From Dermacoccus nishinomiyaensis (GTDB lineage: Bacteria > Actinomycetota > Actinomycetes > Actinomycetales > Dermatophilaceae), in the NCBI RefSeq assembly GCF_900447535.1, contig NZ_UFXX01000001.1:992001-1056000 (forward strand): 64,000 nucleotides of DNA. Reading direction: 5' to 3'. Under the pieces are notes generated by a model that saw nothing but the letters and a program-made list of their open reading frames with translations, did not search any database and had not been told where the DNA came from. Of the stretch, positions 49,798 to 58,042 are shown piece after piece. A program made the position numbers and the translations under genes. Every line of letters starts with the position of its first letter. The first letter of the stretch is position 1.

Positions 49798-50391
49798 TCA
49801 CCCCGCCAGACGTTCGATGGCGTCGCCGGCAACACACCCTGCTGCGTGGTCGTTGACGTACCCGCACGCCTGCATGAGCGAGTAGCAGGTCGTGGGTCCG
49901 ACGTACGCGAAGCCGCGCCGTTTCAGTTCTTTCGCGAGCCCGGTCGACTCGTCCGACGACCCGACGACGTCCGCCACGGTCGTCGGGCGCTCGTGCGCCG
50001 CAGGCGGGAAGGTGTCGATGAGCGCCTCGAGCCCACCGTCGGCACGCAGCTCGACGACGGCGCGCGCGTTCGTCACCGCAGCCTCGATCTTGCGGCGATT
50101 ACGCACGATCGAGGCATCGCCCATCAACCGCTCGACATCGGTAGCCCCGAACGCCGCCACGGCATCCGGCTCGAACCCGACGAAGGCCGCCCGGAACGCC
50201 TCACGCTTGCGCAGGATCGTCAGCCACGACAACCCCGATTGGAACGACTCGAGCGTCAGCCGCTCGAACAGTTCCCGCTCACCGCGCACCCGTCGCCCCC
50301 ATTCGTCGTCGTGGTAGGCGACGTAATCTGGCGCGCTCGTGGCCCATGCGCAGCGGGCGACACCGTCGTCACCGACGACGAGCAGGCTCAT
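49798..50391 (-). CDS. tagA: DNA-3-methyladenine glycosylase I
   Basis: A 197-residue base-excision enzyme removing 3-methyladenine. Signature elements are CAWATSAPDYVAYHDDEWG, LFERLTLESFQSGLSWLTIL, RNRRKIEAAVTNARAV and the C-terminal GPTTCYSLMQACGYVNDHAAGC-type region (given in part), including the Cys/His zinc snap. Its ATG overlaps the stop of the upstream DivIVA-like gene by four bases. Counterpart of Rv1210. Confidence 0.93.
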   Translation of the reverse strand: MSLLVVGDDGVARCAWATSAPDYVAYHDDEWGRRVRGERELFERLTLESFQSGLSWLTILRKREAFRAAFVGFEPDAVAAFGATDVERLMGDASIVRNRRKIEAAVTNARAVVELRADGGLEALIDTFPPAAHERPTTVADVVGSSDESTGLAKELKRRGFAYVGPTTCYSLMQACGYVNDHAAGCVAGDAIERLAG

Positions 50392-50927
50392 GCGTCGCGG
50401 TCGCTCGACGACTCCCGCGACGCCGTGTGCCGGCCTCCCGGTGCATCACTGCCAACTGGCTCATCGCCCTTGTCGAGCGCCACGGCCCCGCGCACCGCGG
50501 TCTCAGACGCCTCGTCCTCGCGCTCGTGCCCGAGCGAACGGCGCTCGCGACGACGGAACTGGACGATCTCGGCCGCCTCGTCACCGGCCGGGCGGCTACG
50601 AGACGCACCCTCCGCGTCGGCCACGGCGTCAGGGCGAGCCGTCGTGGCGCGCGCACCGTCGGGCTTCTCGCCGAGCTGCGATTCCAACTCACCGATCTCT
50701 TCGAACAGGCGGTCGAGCACCGCGTCGACCTGACCCATGTTGTACCCGCGCAGTGCCTGGTCGAAACGAACGGCGTCCACGCCCTGTGCGCCCAGGGGGC
50801 CGGGCGGCAACTCGAACGATGACGTGCTGCTCGGGCCCGACATCGAGTCGACGCCGATGCGCCCGGCGAGAACCGCGACGAGCGCCCCGATGATGACGAT
50901 CAGGACGACGATGAGGACGATCATCAT
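50388..50927 (-). CDS. DivIVA-domain membrane protein
   Basis: A 179-residue protein with an N-terminal helix (IVLIVVLIVIIGALVAVL), a short DivIVA-like motif (VRFDQALRGYNMGQVDAVLD then RLFEEIGELESQLG, coiled coil) and a charged tail. The pattern RGYxxxQVDxxL is that of DivIVA/SepIVA relatives that localise at poles or septum. Counterpart of Rv1209. GAGGAG ribosome site; overlaps tagA. Confidence 0.85.
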   Translation of the reverse strand: MMIVLIVVLIVIIGALVAVLAGRIGVDSMSGPSSTSSFELPPGPLGAQGVDAVRFDQALRGYNMGQVDAVLDRLFEEIGELESQLGEKPDGARATTARPDAVADAEGASRSRPAGDEAAEIVQFRRRERRSLGHEREDEASETAVRGAVALDKGDEPVGSDAPGGRHTASRESSSDRDA

Positions 50928-50938
50928 GATGGTGCTCC

Positions 50939-51835
50939 TCAGGCCTCGACGGGACGCTCGCCCGCGCGAGCGGCGCGGTGAGCGTCACGGATGAACGCGA
51001 GGGCTTCTTCTGCGGTGTCGATGATGACCATGCGGTCGACGTCGCGCTCAGAGATCATGCCCTCGGCGAGCACCGTCGCGCGCAACCATTCGCGCAGCGG
51101 GCTCCAGAACGCGGTGCCGACGAGCACGATCGGGTAGTGCGTCACCTTCTGCGTCTGCACGAGCGTGATCGCCTCGAACATCTCGTCAAGCGTCCCCACA
51201 CCGCCCGGCAGCACGATGGCGCCCTGCGTGTACTTGACGAACACCGTCTTGCGCACGAAGAAGTAGCGGAAGTTCACGCCGAGGTTGACGAAGCGGTTGA
51301 GCCCCGTCTCGAAGGGCAGTTCGATGCCGAGCCCGACGGACGTGCCGCCTGACTCGAAGGCGCCCTTGTTCGCGGCCTCCATCGCGCCCGGGCCCCCGCC
51401 GGTGACGACGGCGAAGCCCTCCTTGACCAGGGCGCGCCCCACCTGCTCGCCCACGGCGTACGCCGGATGCTCGGACTTGAGCCGCGCCGAGCCGAACACG
51501 CTGATGGCGGGCCCCAGCTCGGCGAGCGCGCCGAAGCCCTCGACGAACTCGGCCTGGATACGCATGACGCGCCATGGGTCGGTGTGGACCCAGTCCGCCT
51601 CGAAGTTCGAGTCGAGCAGTCGCTGGTCGGTCGTCGTGCGCGGCACGTGCTTGCCGCGCAGCGTGACGGCACCCTTGTGGTAGTCGTGCTCGGGGCCGGC
51701 CTTGCGGCGTTCTGCCTCGTCACGGCGGGCCGCGAGACCCGAATCGGCAACCGGGCCGGGCTGCGACGCGACGTCGACCATCTCCTCGCTCCCGCGGGCG
51801 CTACGCGCGTCGCGCTCGTCGTCGTGGTGCGCCAT
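50939..51835 (-). CDS. LOG family (TIGR00730) Rossmann nucleotide phosphoribohydrolase
   Basis: A 298-residue protein. The first 100 residues are charged and unlike the family; from about 105 the LOG domain shows SVFGSARLKSEHPAY, VTGGGPGAMEAANKGAF and the active-site PGGVGTLDEMFEAIT. LOG proteins cleave nucleoside 5'-monophosphates to base and ribose phosphate; Rv1205 produces cytokinins. The ATG shares one base with the dapE stop (TGATG). Confidence 0.88.
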   Translation of the reverse strand: MAHHDDERDARSARGSEEMVDVASQPGPVADSGLAARRDEAERRKAGPEHDYHKGAVTLRGKHVPRTTTDQRLLDSNFEADWVHTDPWRVMRIQAEFVEGFGALAELGPAISVFGSARLKSEHPAYAVGEQVGRALVKEGFAVVTGGGPGAMEAANKGAFESGGTSVGLGIELPFETGLNRFVNLGVNFRYFFVRKTVFVKYTQGAIVLPGGVGTLDEMFEAITLVQTQKVTHYPIVLVGTAFWSPLREWLRATVLAEGMISERDVDRMVIIDTAEEALAFIRDAHRAARAGERPVEA

Positions 51836-52905
51836 CAGGCCAGCCACCCCTTGAGCAGCTCGAGCGCGGTGACGATCTGATCCTCGGGGCACCACTCGTC
51901 GTCCATGTGGGCGACGTTCGGGTCCCCGGGGCCGAAGTTGACCGCAGGCACGCCGACGGCGGAGAAGCGCGCGACGTCCGTCCACCCCTCCTTCGCGACG
52001 ACAGGCAGGCCGAGCGCGTCGACGAACGCCTTCGCCGCCGGGCGGTCGAGACCGGGACGGGCGCCCCCGGCGAGATCGTCGCACTCGATGTCGAAACCAT
52101 CGAAGAACGTCGTGACGTACGCGAGCGCGTCCTCGGCGCTCTTGTCCGGCGCGAAGCGGTAGTTCACCGTCACCGTGCACGCGTCGGGGATGACGTTGCC
52201 CGCGATGCCGCCGGAGATGTTCACCGCGTTGAGGCCCTCGTGGTAGTCGAGACCGTCGACGGTGACCGTCTGCGGTTCGTACTCACGCAACCGGTTGAGG
52301 ATGTCGGAAGCCTTGTGGATGGCGTTGTCACCCTTCCAGGGCCGCGCCGAGTGGGCGGCGATTCCCTTGGTGCGCACGTGAACCCGCAGCGTCCCCTTGC
52401 AGCCGCCCTCGATACCGCCGTTGGTCGGCTCGAGCAGGACGGCGAACGCGGCCCCCTCGAGCAGCTCCGGTCGGGTGCGCGCAATGCGCCCCAGACCGTT
52501 GTGCTGATCCTCGATCTCCTCGCCCTCGTAGAAGACGAAGGTGATGTCGCGGTTCGGCTCCGTCAGTTCTTTGGCGATCTTGAGCTGGACGGACACCCCG
52601 CCCTTCATGTCGGTCGTGCCGCGCCCGTGCAGCTTGCCGCCGACACGCTTGACGGGCAGGTTGGCGGGATCCTTCGTCAGCGGCACCGTGTCGATGTGGC
52701 CGGCGAGGACGATGCGTTCGTCACGCCCCAGGTTCGTGCGGGCGACGATCGTGTTGCCGTCGCGTACGACGTCGAGGTGGTCGAGCGTCGCGAGCTCGGC
52801 CTCGATCGCGTCGGCGAGGTTCTTCTCATCGAGAGAGACCGACTCGATGTTGCACACCGATTCGGTGAGCGCGACGACGTCCTGCGTCAGGTCCAGAGAA
52901 GCCAT
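51835..52905 (-). CDS. dapE: Succinyl-diaminopimelate desuccinylase
   Basis: A 356-residue M20 dinuclear zinc enzyme releasing succinate from N-succinyl-L,L-DAP in lysine and peptidoglycan synthesis. Metal-site motifs are LAGHIDTVPL, GRGTTDMKGG, YEGEEIED and the C-terminal PGDPNVAHMDDEW; the dimerisation domain starts near KGIAAHSARPWKG. Start ATG 52905 has TAGGGT 6 bases upstream; GTG 52911 is an alternative. Divergent from dapD. Confidence 0.93.
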   Translation of the reverse strand: MASLDLTQDVVALTESVCNIESVSLDEKNLADAIEAELATLDHLDVVRDGNTIVARTNLGRDERIVLAGHIDTVPLTKDPANLPVKRVGGKLHGRGTTDMKGGVSVQLKIAKELTEPNRDITFVFYEGEEIEDQHNGLGRIARTRPELLEGAAFAVLLEPTNGGIEGGCKGTLRVHVRTKGIAAHSARPWKGDNAIHKASDILNRLREYEPQTVTVDGLDYHEGLNAVNISGGIAGNVIPDACTVTVNYRFAPDKSAEDALAYVTTFFDGFDIECDDLAGGARPGLDRPAAKAFVDALGLPVVAKEGWTDVARFSAVGVPAVNFGPGDPNVAHMDDEWCPEDQIVTALELLKGWLA

Positions 52906-52911
52906 GCCCAC

Positions 52912-52917
52912 ACCCTA
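52912..52917 (-). promoter_or_regulatory. -10-like hexamer for dapE
   Basis: TAGGGT, 6 bases before ATG 52905. Confidence 0.4.
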
Positions 52918-53045
52918 TGACCCGTCGCCGACAACCGTGGCACGGGAGACGAACGTCCATCGCCCGGGGAGCGAATGTGTGCGCGAATCGCAGACGGGTC
53001 GGCCCGCCACCCGGACGAGCCCACCCACAGCCGCGAACCCCTCGG

Positions 53046-53051
53046 TAGCCT
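53046..53051 (+). promoter_or_regulatory. -10-like hexamer for leaderless dapD
   Basis: TAGCCT, 7 bases before ATG 53059; no ribosome site. Confidence 0.5.
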
Positions 53052-53058
53052 GGGCGTC

Positions 53059-53988
53059 ATGACTGATGCACGCACCGCCTGGGGCTACGGCCTCGCCACC
53101 GTGACCGCCGACGGCACCGCGCTCGACACGTGGTACCCCTCCCCCGCGCTCGGCACACCCGACGACGCCACCAAGGCTCCGTCCGCGCTCACCGCCCTCG
53201 AGACGAAGGACGACGCGCGCACGGTGACGACGAAGGTCGTGCGCACCGTCATCGACCTCGACGCCGCCCCGGACGACGTTCCCGACGCGTACCTGCGCCT
53301 GCATCTGCTCAGCCACCGCCTCGTGCTGCCGAACACCATCAACCTCGACGGCATCTTCGGCCGGCTCGCCAACGTGGTGTGGACGAACTTCGGCCCGTGC
53401 GCCGTCGACGACTTCGAGATGACGCGCGCGCGTCTGCGTCAGCGTGGCCCCGTCAGCGTCTTCAGCATCGACAAGTTCCCGCGCATGACCGACTACGTCA
53501 CGCCCAGCGGTGTCCGCGTCGCCGACGCCGACCGCGTGCGTCTCGGCGCCCACCTCGCCGAGGGCACGACCGTCATGCAGGAGGGTTTCGTCAACTTCAA
53601 CGCCGGCACGCTCGGGCACTCCATGGTCGAGGGGCGTATCACGCAGGGCGTCGTCGTCGGCGACGGCTCCGACATCGGCGGCGGCGCCTCGATCATGGGC
53701 ACCCTGTCGGGCGGCGGCACGCAGCGCGTCAGCCTCGGCGAACGCTGCCTGCTCGGCGCCGAATCGGGCCTCGGCATTGCGCTCGGTGACGACTGCGTCG
53801 TCGAGGCGGGCCTCTACCTCACCGCCGGCACCAAGGTGACGATGCCCGACGGCACCGTCACCAAGGCCGTCGAGCTCTCCGGTGGCGCCAACATGCTGTT
53901 CCTACGCAACTCCGAGACGGGCGCCGTCGAGTGCCGCGCCCGCGCCGGCAGTGGCATCGAGCTCAACGCGGACCTGCACAAGAACTGA
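53059..53988 (+). CDS. dapD: 2,3,4,5-tetrahydropyridine-2,6-dicarboxylate N-succinyltransferase
   Basis: A 309-residue trimeric left-handed beta-helix acyltransferase of the actinobacterial DapD group. The hexapeptide region runs from about 165 to 275 ([60 protein letters not shown]). It provides the substrate path for DapC and DapE, both in the window. The -10-like TAGCCT at 7 bases supports ATG 53059. Confidence 0.94.
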   Translation: MTDARTAWGYGLATVTADGTALDTWYPSPALGTPDDATKAPSALTALETKDDARTVTTKVVRTVIDLDAAPDDVPDAYLRLHLLSHRLVLPNTINLDGIFGRLANVVWTNFGPCAVDDFEMTRARLRQRGPVSVFSIDKFPRMTDYVTPSGVRVADADRVRLGAHLAEGTTVMQEGFVNFNAGTLGHSMVEGRITQGVVVGDGSDIGGGASIMGTLSGGGTQRVSLGERCLLGAESGLGIALGDDCVVEAGLYLTAGTKVTMPDGTVTKAVELSGGANMLFLRNSETGAVECRARAGSGIELNADLHKN

Positions 53989-54119
53989 CGCCACAGGCGG
54001 GCATGCGGGGTCGCGGCCATCCGAGCCGCGGCGCCTCGCGGCATTTCATCACCCGTTCAACCCCACGGACCGTCAGCCAGGCGCCACACTGTGAGCGCCC
54101 CACGCACGAGGAGACGACG

Positions 54120-54368
54120 ATGACGAGCCACCCCGACCGAACGCACGTGGACGGCCCGAGCCCACGCGAGGACCTGCGGGAGCCGCACGAGACGCGGGTG
54201 CCCGTCAGCGAGCGCAAGCAGGTCCGCGAGAGTGGCTTCGACGCCTACTCGGCGCCGGAGCTGCAGGCCGCGTCGTCGATGAGCGGCGCGAGCAGGATGC
54301 AGCGCATCGTCGCACTCTTCCTGCTGCTGGGCCTGCTCGCGACGTTCGGGATCTCGTTCATCGGCTGA
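54120..54368 (+). CDS. Small tail-anchored membrane protein, unknown
   Basis: An 82-residue protein: a hydrophilic, His/Arg/Asp-rich first 57 residues and a single C-terminal helix, RIVALFLLLGLLATFGISFIG, with no residues after it. Strong GAGGAG ribosome site and codon use like its neighbours support a real gene. It lies 130 bases after dapD and may share its transcript. No family recognised. Confidence 0.7.
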   Translation: MTSHPDRTHVDGPSPREDLREPHETRVPVSERKQVRESGFDAYSAPELQAASSMSGASRMQRIVALFLLLGLLATFGISFIG

Positions 54369-54486
54369 CGCCCGCCGCTCGCCGCTGCGACCGATCGAAC
54401 CCAGCGCGCGCTCTTGCGTGGGGCGACACCCCCCGTCCCTGACGCGGGGAAGGCCGTCGTACCGGCCGGACGTCAGGCATGATGGA

Positions 54487-54518
54487 GGGGCTGCTCACCT
54501 TCGATGGTGAACAGCCCC
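54487..54518. terminator. Bidirectional terminator hairpin
   Basis: GGGGCTGCTCACC (54487-54499) pairs with GGTGAACAGCCCC (54506-54518), one mismatch, loop of six, TT following. Separates the small membrane gene from gltA. Confidence 0.8.
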
Positions 54519-54558
54519 TTCGTCCGACGGTGCGAACGCGATCAGCGCCGCGCCGGCG

Positions 54559-55824
54559 TCACTTCGTCGGGTAGTCGCGCTCGGTCGCGCCGACGTACAC
54601 CTGACGCGGACGGCCGATCTTCTTCGCCGCGTCCTTGTTCTGCTCACGCCACTGCGCGATCCAGCCGGGCATGCGGCCGATGGCGAACAGGACGGTGAAC
54701 ATGTTCGTCGGGAAGCCCATCGACTTGTAGATGAGGCCCGTGTAGAAGTCGACGTTCGGGTACAGCTTGCGCTGCACGAAGTAGTCGTCCTTCAGCGCGC
54801 GCTCCTCGAGGCCCATGGCGAGCTCGAGCTGCTCGTCCTTGCCGTTCTTCTCGAGGATCGAGTGGGTCGCCTTCTTGACGATGGCGGCGCGCGGGTCGTA
54901 GCTCTTGTAGACGCGGTGGCCGAAGCCCATGAGCTTCACGCCGTCGACCTTGTTCTTCACCTTGTCCATGAAGTCCTCGGCCGAGTCACCCGTCGACTGG
55001 ATCTTCTCGAGCATCTCGAGAACAGCAGAGTTCGCGCCACCGTGCAGCGGGCCCGAGAGTGCGCCGATGCCGGCGGTGATCGACTGGAACAGGTCCGCCT
55101 CGGCGGAACCAACCATGCGGACGGTCGAGGCCGAGCAGTTCTGCTCGTGGTCGCCGTGCAGCGTGAAGAGCATGTCGAGCGCATCGGCGGTGGCCTGGTC
55201 GACGTCGCCGCCGAACATCATGTGCAGGAAGTTCTCGACGTACCCGAGCGAGGCGTCGGGCGCGATGAACGACTCACCGATCGACTTGCGGTACGAGTAC
55301 GCGGCAAGCGTCGGGACGGCGCCCAGCAGGACGGCCGTCGCCTTGTCGATCGCGGCGTCGTCCTTCACCGACAGCGCGTCGGCGTAGTACGTGCCGAGCG
55401 CCGGGACGACGGAGGCGAGGTTCAGCATCGGGTGCGCGCCCTTGGGGAACGCGTCGAAGATCTTCTCCAGGCCCTCGGGCAGGACGGACGCCTTCGCGAC
55501 GGCCTGGGTGATCTCGTCGAGACGAGCCTGCGACGGCAGCTCACCGTCGATGAGGAGCGCGGCGACCTCGAGGAACGAGGCGTTCTCCGCGACCTGGTCG
55601 ATGGGGTAACCGCGGTAGCGCAGGATGCCCTGGTCACCGTCGATGTAGGTGATGGCGGACTTGCACGACGCGGTGTTGACGAAGCCGACGTCGAGGGTGA
55701 CGTTGCCCGTCTCCTTCATGAGCGCCGAGATGTCGTAGCCGCTGCAGCCCTCGACGGCCTCGACGATCGGGAACTCGAGTTCCTTGTCGTCGGCCGTGAA
55801 CGTGGCGTTGCCCTGAGAAGTCAT
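54559..55824 (-). CDS. gltA: Citrate synthase (type II)
   Basis: A 421-residue TCA-cycle enzyme condensing oxaloacetate with acetyl-CoA. Catalytic and substrate residues are in LHGDHEQNCS, GPLHGGANSAVLEML, MGFGHRVYKSYDPR and NVDFYTGLIYKSMGFP. Length and the GDHEQNCST segment fit the hexameric type II enzymes. Very strong ribosome site AAGGAGG. No confident promoter is seen in the 120-base gap to dapC. Confidence 0.97.
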   Translation of the reverse strand: MTSQGNATFTADDKELEFPIVEAVEGCSGYDISALMKETGNVTLDVGFVNTASCKSAITYIDGDQGILRYRGYPIDQVAENASFLEVAALLIDGELPSQARLDEITQAVAKASVLPEGLEKIFDAFPKGAHPMLNLASVVPALGTYYADALSVKDDAAIDKATAVLLGAVPTLAAYSYRKSIGESFIAPDASLGYVENFLHMMFGGDVDQATADALDMLFTLHGDHEQNCSASTVRMVGSAEADLFQSITAGIGALSGPLHGGANSAVLEMLEKIQSTGDSAEDFMDKVKNKVDGVKLMGFGHRVYKSYDPRAAIVKKATHSILEKNGKDEQLELAMGLEERALKDDYFVQRKLYPNVDFYTGLIYKSMGFPTNMFTVLFAIGRMPGWIAQWREQNKDAAKKIGRPRQVYVGATERDYPTK

Positions 55825-55945
55825 GTGGGTTTTCCTCCTTGCGGACCGGCAGGGGTGTACCGGGTTAGCGAATGAGACGTTACCTGAGAATTTCCGCTGC
55901 TTTTAATCCGCTACCACCGGGTAGATGAAAAACTTTGACTCTCCG

Positions 55946-57061
55946 TCAACCCGCTGTGAGGCGCCTCACAGCGGCGTCGACCCGTTCGTCGGTGGCCGTC
56001 AGCGCGATGCGGACGTGCTGCTCGCCCGCGACGCCGTAGAAGTCGCCCGGCGCAGCGAGGATGCCGAGCTCGGCGAGCGCGTCGATCGACTCGCGGCAGG
56101 GGCGTCCCTGCGTCGCCCACAGGTACAGACCGGCCTCGGAATCGTCGATCCGCCAGCCTGCCGCCTCCAGCGCAGGTTTGAGGGCGGCGCGGCGGCGCGC
56201 GTAGATCGCCTTCTGGGCGGCCACGTGGGCGTCGTCCTCGACCGCCGTCTTGAGCACCCGCTGCACCGGCCACGGCACGATCATGCCGGCGTGCTTGCGG
56301 ACGTCGACGAGCTGCTTGACGATCGCGGGGTCACCCGCGACGAAGCTCGCACGGTATCCGGCAAGGCTCGACTGCTTGCTCAGGGAGTACACCGACAGCA
56401 GCCCGGTGTGATCTCCACCGCACACGCGGTCGTCGAGAATGCTCGGGGCGCTCAGCTGCCCCGCCTCGCCGGCGCCGTCACGCCAGTCGAGCTCGGCGTA
56501 GCACTCGTCGCTCGCGACGATGACGCCACGCGCGCGTGCCCAGTCGACGACCTTCTTGAGGTGCTCGACACCGAGAACCTTGCCGTTCGGGTTGCCGGGG
56601 CTGTTGATCCACAGCAGCTTCGGCGCCTGCGGCCCGAACTCGGTGAGGCCCCGCATCGGACGTGGCGTCGCGCCCGCGAGGCGAGCGCCGACGTCGTACG
56701 TCGGGTAGGCGACCTCGGGAAAGGCGACGACGTCCCCGGCGCCCAGGCCGAGCAGCGTCGGGAGCCACGCGACCAGTTCTTTAGAACCGACCGTGGGCAT
56801 GACGCCGTCGGGGTCGACGTGGCTCGCGTTGCGGCGGCGTGCGTACCAGGCGGCGATCGCCTCACGCAGATCGGGGGTCCCCCACACCTGCGGGTAACCG
56901 TGGGCGTCGGCGTTGGCCGCGAGTGCGTCCTGCAGGATCTGCGGCGTCGGATCGACGGGCGTGCCGACGCTGAGGTCGACGATGCCGTCAGGGTGCTCAC
57001 TCGCGCGCGCCTTGGCCGCGGCCAGCGAATCCCAGGGGAAGTCAGGAAGGTTGAGCGCCAT
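55946..57061 (-). CDS. dapC: Succinyldiaminopimelate transaminase
   Basis: A 371-residue PLP-dependent class I/II aminotransferase. The PLP lysine is in SLSKQSSLAGYR; other anchors are PTVGSKELVAWLP, YPTYDVGARLAG, NSPGNPNGKVL and SDECYAELDW. The actinobacterial DapC group lies next to fdxA/fdxC (Rv1178-Rv1177), as here. It converts N-succinyl-2-amino-6-ketopimelate to N-succinyl-L,L-DAP, between DapD and DapE. Confidence 0.92.
   Translation of the reverse strand: MALNLPDFPWDSLAAAKARASEHPDGIVDLSVGTPVDPTPQILQDALAANADAHGYPQVWGTPDLREAIAAWYARRRNASHVDPDGVMPTVGSKELVAWLPTLLGLGAGDVVAFPEVAYPTYDVGARLAGATPRPMRGLTEFGPQAPKLLWINSPGNPNGKVLGVEHLKKVVDWARARGVIVASDECYAELDWRDGAGEAGQLSAPSILDDRVCGGDHTGLLSVYSLSKQSSLAGYRASFVAGDPAIVKQLVDVRKHAGMIVPWPVQRVLKTAVEDDAHVAAQKAIYARRRAALKPALEAAGWRIDDSEAGLYLWATQGRPCRESIDALAELGILAAPGDFYGVAGEQHVRIALTATDERVDAAVRRLTAG
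55951..55974. repeat. Perfect 24-bp palindrome at the 3' end of dapC
   Basis: Half-site CCGCTGTGAGGC, inside the last codons of dapC and ending five bases before its stop. It lies upstream of gltA on the same strand and could be a dapC terminator or an operator for gltA. A second small hairpin (TTGAC/GTCAA) followed by TTTTT comes directly after on the minus strand. Confidence 0.6.
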
Positions 57062-57136
57062 GCCGCCATTCTCGCACCTGCCACCGACATCCCCACCCTG
57101 CCCGAACCCCCGCGCCGCCAGGGCCGCATGCCCATC

Positions 57137-57250
57137 GGCTAACGGCGTCCACTCCTGCGATCTTCGTCACCATTCGCGATTTCCGTCCACCTCTGCGAAT
57201 CACCTCCCCCGCTGCGATCTTCGTCCACTGTTGCGATTTTCGTCCACCTT
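57137..57250 (+). repeat. Six 19-bp repeats, forward block of an opposed array
   Basis: Units start at about 57137 (degenerate), 57156, 57174, 57194 (degenerate), 57213 and 57232; consensus GCGAT(C/T)TTCGTCCACCTT. Period is 18-20, mostly 19. The period is not a multiple of three and no reading frame is kept, so it is not a coding repeat. No unique spacers, so not CRISPR. Confidence 0.75.
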
Positions 57251-57282
57251 CGCGGTCGACCCACGTGCTGCGCCGACGACGT

Positions 57283-57377
57283 AAATGTGGACGACAATCG
57301 CCAATGTGGACAGGAATCGCCGGAGGGGACGTAGATCGCGAAGGTGGACGGGATTCGCAGATGTAGACGTAGATCAC
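57283..57377 (-). repeat. Five 19-bp repeats, reverse block of the opposed array
   Basis: Units 57283-57301, 57302-57320, 57321-57339, 57340-57358 and 57359-57377, exactly 19 bp apart; read on the minus strand each begins GCGAT or a one- or two-base variant and contains GTCCACAT or a variant. The block faces the forward block across a 32-base centre, so the whole is a large imperfect palindrome. Confidence 0.8.
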
Positions 57378-57396
57378 AGATGGGTGCGGGACACGA

Positions 57397-57438
57397 CGAA
57401 CCCCCGCACGAGCCGTCAGCAGCTCGCGCGGGGGTTCG
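57397..57438. terminator. 17-bp hairpin downstream of fdxA
   Basis: CGAACCCCCGCACGAGC (57397-57413) pairs with 57422-57438, one mismatch, loop of eight. It lies 150 bases past the fdxA stop. The stretch 57439-57588 contains a repeated ATTGGCGCG and nothing else recognised. Confidence 0.65.
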
Positions 57439-57588
57439 ATTGGCGCGGGGTTCGAAAGGGCAGGATTCTATTGGCGCGAGCGAGGTTCGCGTGCAGGCAC
57501 GCAAGCGCCCAGCACCTTTGGGGCACAGACGTCGGCCTGCCGGTCCTCGTCAGGCCTCACCGTCAGCCCTGGCCACCAGCCCTGGTCG

Positions 57589-57912
57589 TCAGTCCTGGTT
57601 CTGCGGGGGCAGGACGGCGATGATCGGGTGATCCTTCTTGATGACGCCCATCTTCGCGGCGCCACCGGGCGAGCCGAGGTCGTCGAAGAACTCGACGTTG
57701 GCCTTGTAGTAGTCGGCCCACTCCTCGGGCGTGTCGTCCTCGTAGTAGATGGCCTCGACGGGGCACACCGGCTCGCACGCGCCGCAGTCGACGCACTCGT
57801 CGGGGTGGATGTAGAGCGAACGCTCACCCTCGTAGATGCAGTCGACGGGGCACTCTTCGATGCAGGCCTTGTCCTTGACATCGACACAGGGCTGGGCGAT
57901 GACGTACGTCAC
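57589..57912 (-). CDS. fdxA: Seven-iron ferredoxin FdxA/FdxC
   Basis: A 107-residue ferredoxin with one [3Fe-4S] and one [4Fe-4S] cluster. Cysteines at 9, 17, 21 and 25, and CVDCGACEPVCP with Cys40, 43, 46 and 50, plus the conserved C-terminal extension (EEWADYYKANVEFFDDLGSP). It carries electrons to P450s and other oxidoreductases. GTG start with GAGGAG ribosome site. Divergent from the GNAT gene; dapC follows downstream after the repeat array. Confidence 0.95.
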   Translation of the reverse strand: MTYVIAQPCVDVKDKACIEECPVDCIYEGERSLYIHPDECVDCGACEPVCPVEAIYYEDDTPEEWADYYKANVEFFDDLGSPGGAAKMGVIKKDHPIIAVLPPQNQD

Positions 57913-58030
57913 GGGTAGCTCCTCGGTGGTCGCGTTGCGCCCGCCGGCCGACCCGTGCAGAGGCGAGATGCGGACAGCGAACGTTCTTGGTATCCGAGCG
58001 TCACGGTGCGATGTTCGGATGGTTGCCTCC

Positions 58031-58036
58031 TAGTAT
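58031..58036 (+). promoter_or_regulatory. -10 hexamer for leaderless GNAT gene
   Basis: TAGTAT, 6 bases before GTG 58043. Best match to TATAAT among the leaderless-type sites in the window. Confidence 0.55.
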
Positions 58037-58042
58037 GCCGAT

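Noticed and set aside
57137-57377. CRISPR array
   Set aside because: The 19-bp units are contiguous with no unique spacers, they reverse orientation in the middle, and no cas gene is near.
57042-57377. Protein with repeated WTKIA-like units in the dapC-fdxA gap
   Set aside because: The apparent peptide repeats arise from the 19-bp DNA repeats, whose period is not a multiple of three, so the frame drifts between units; no ribosome site.
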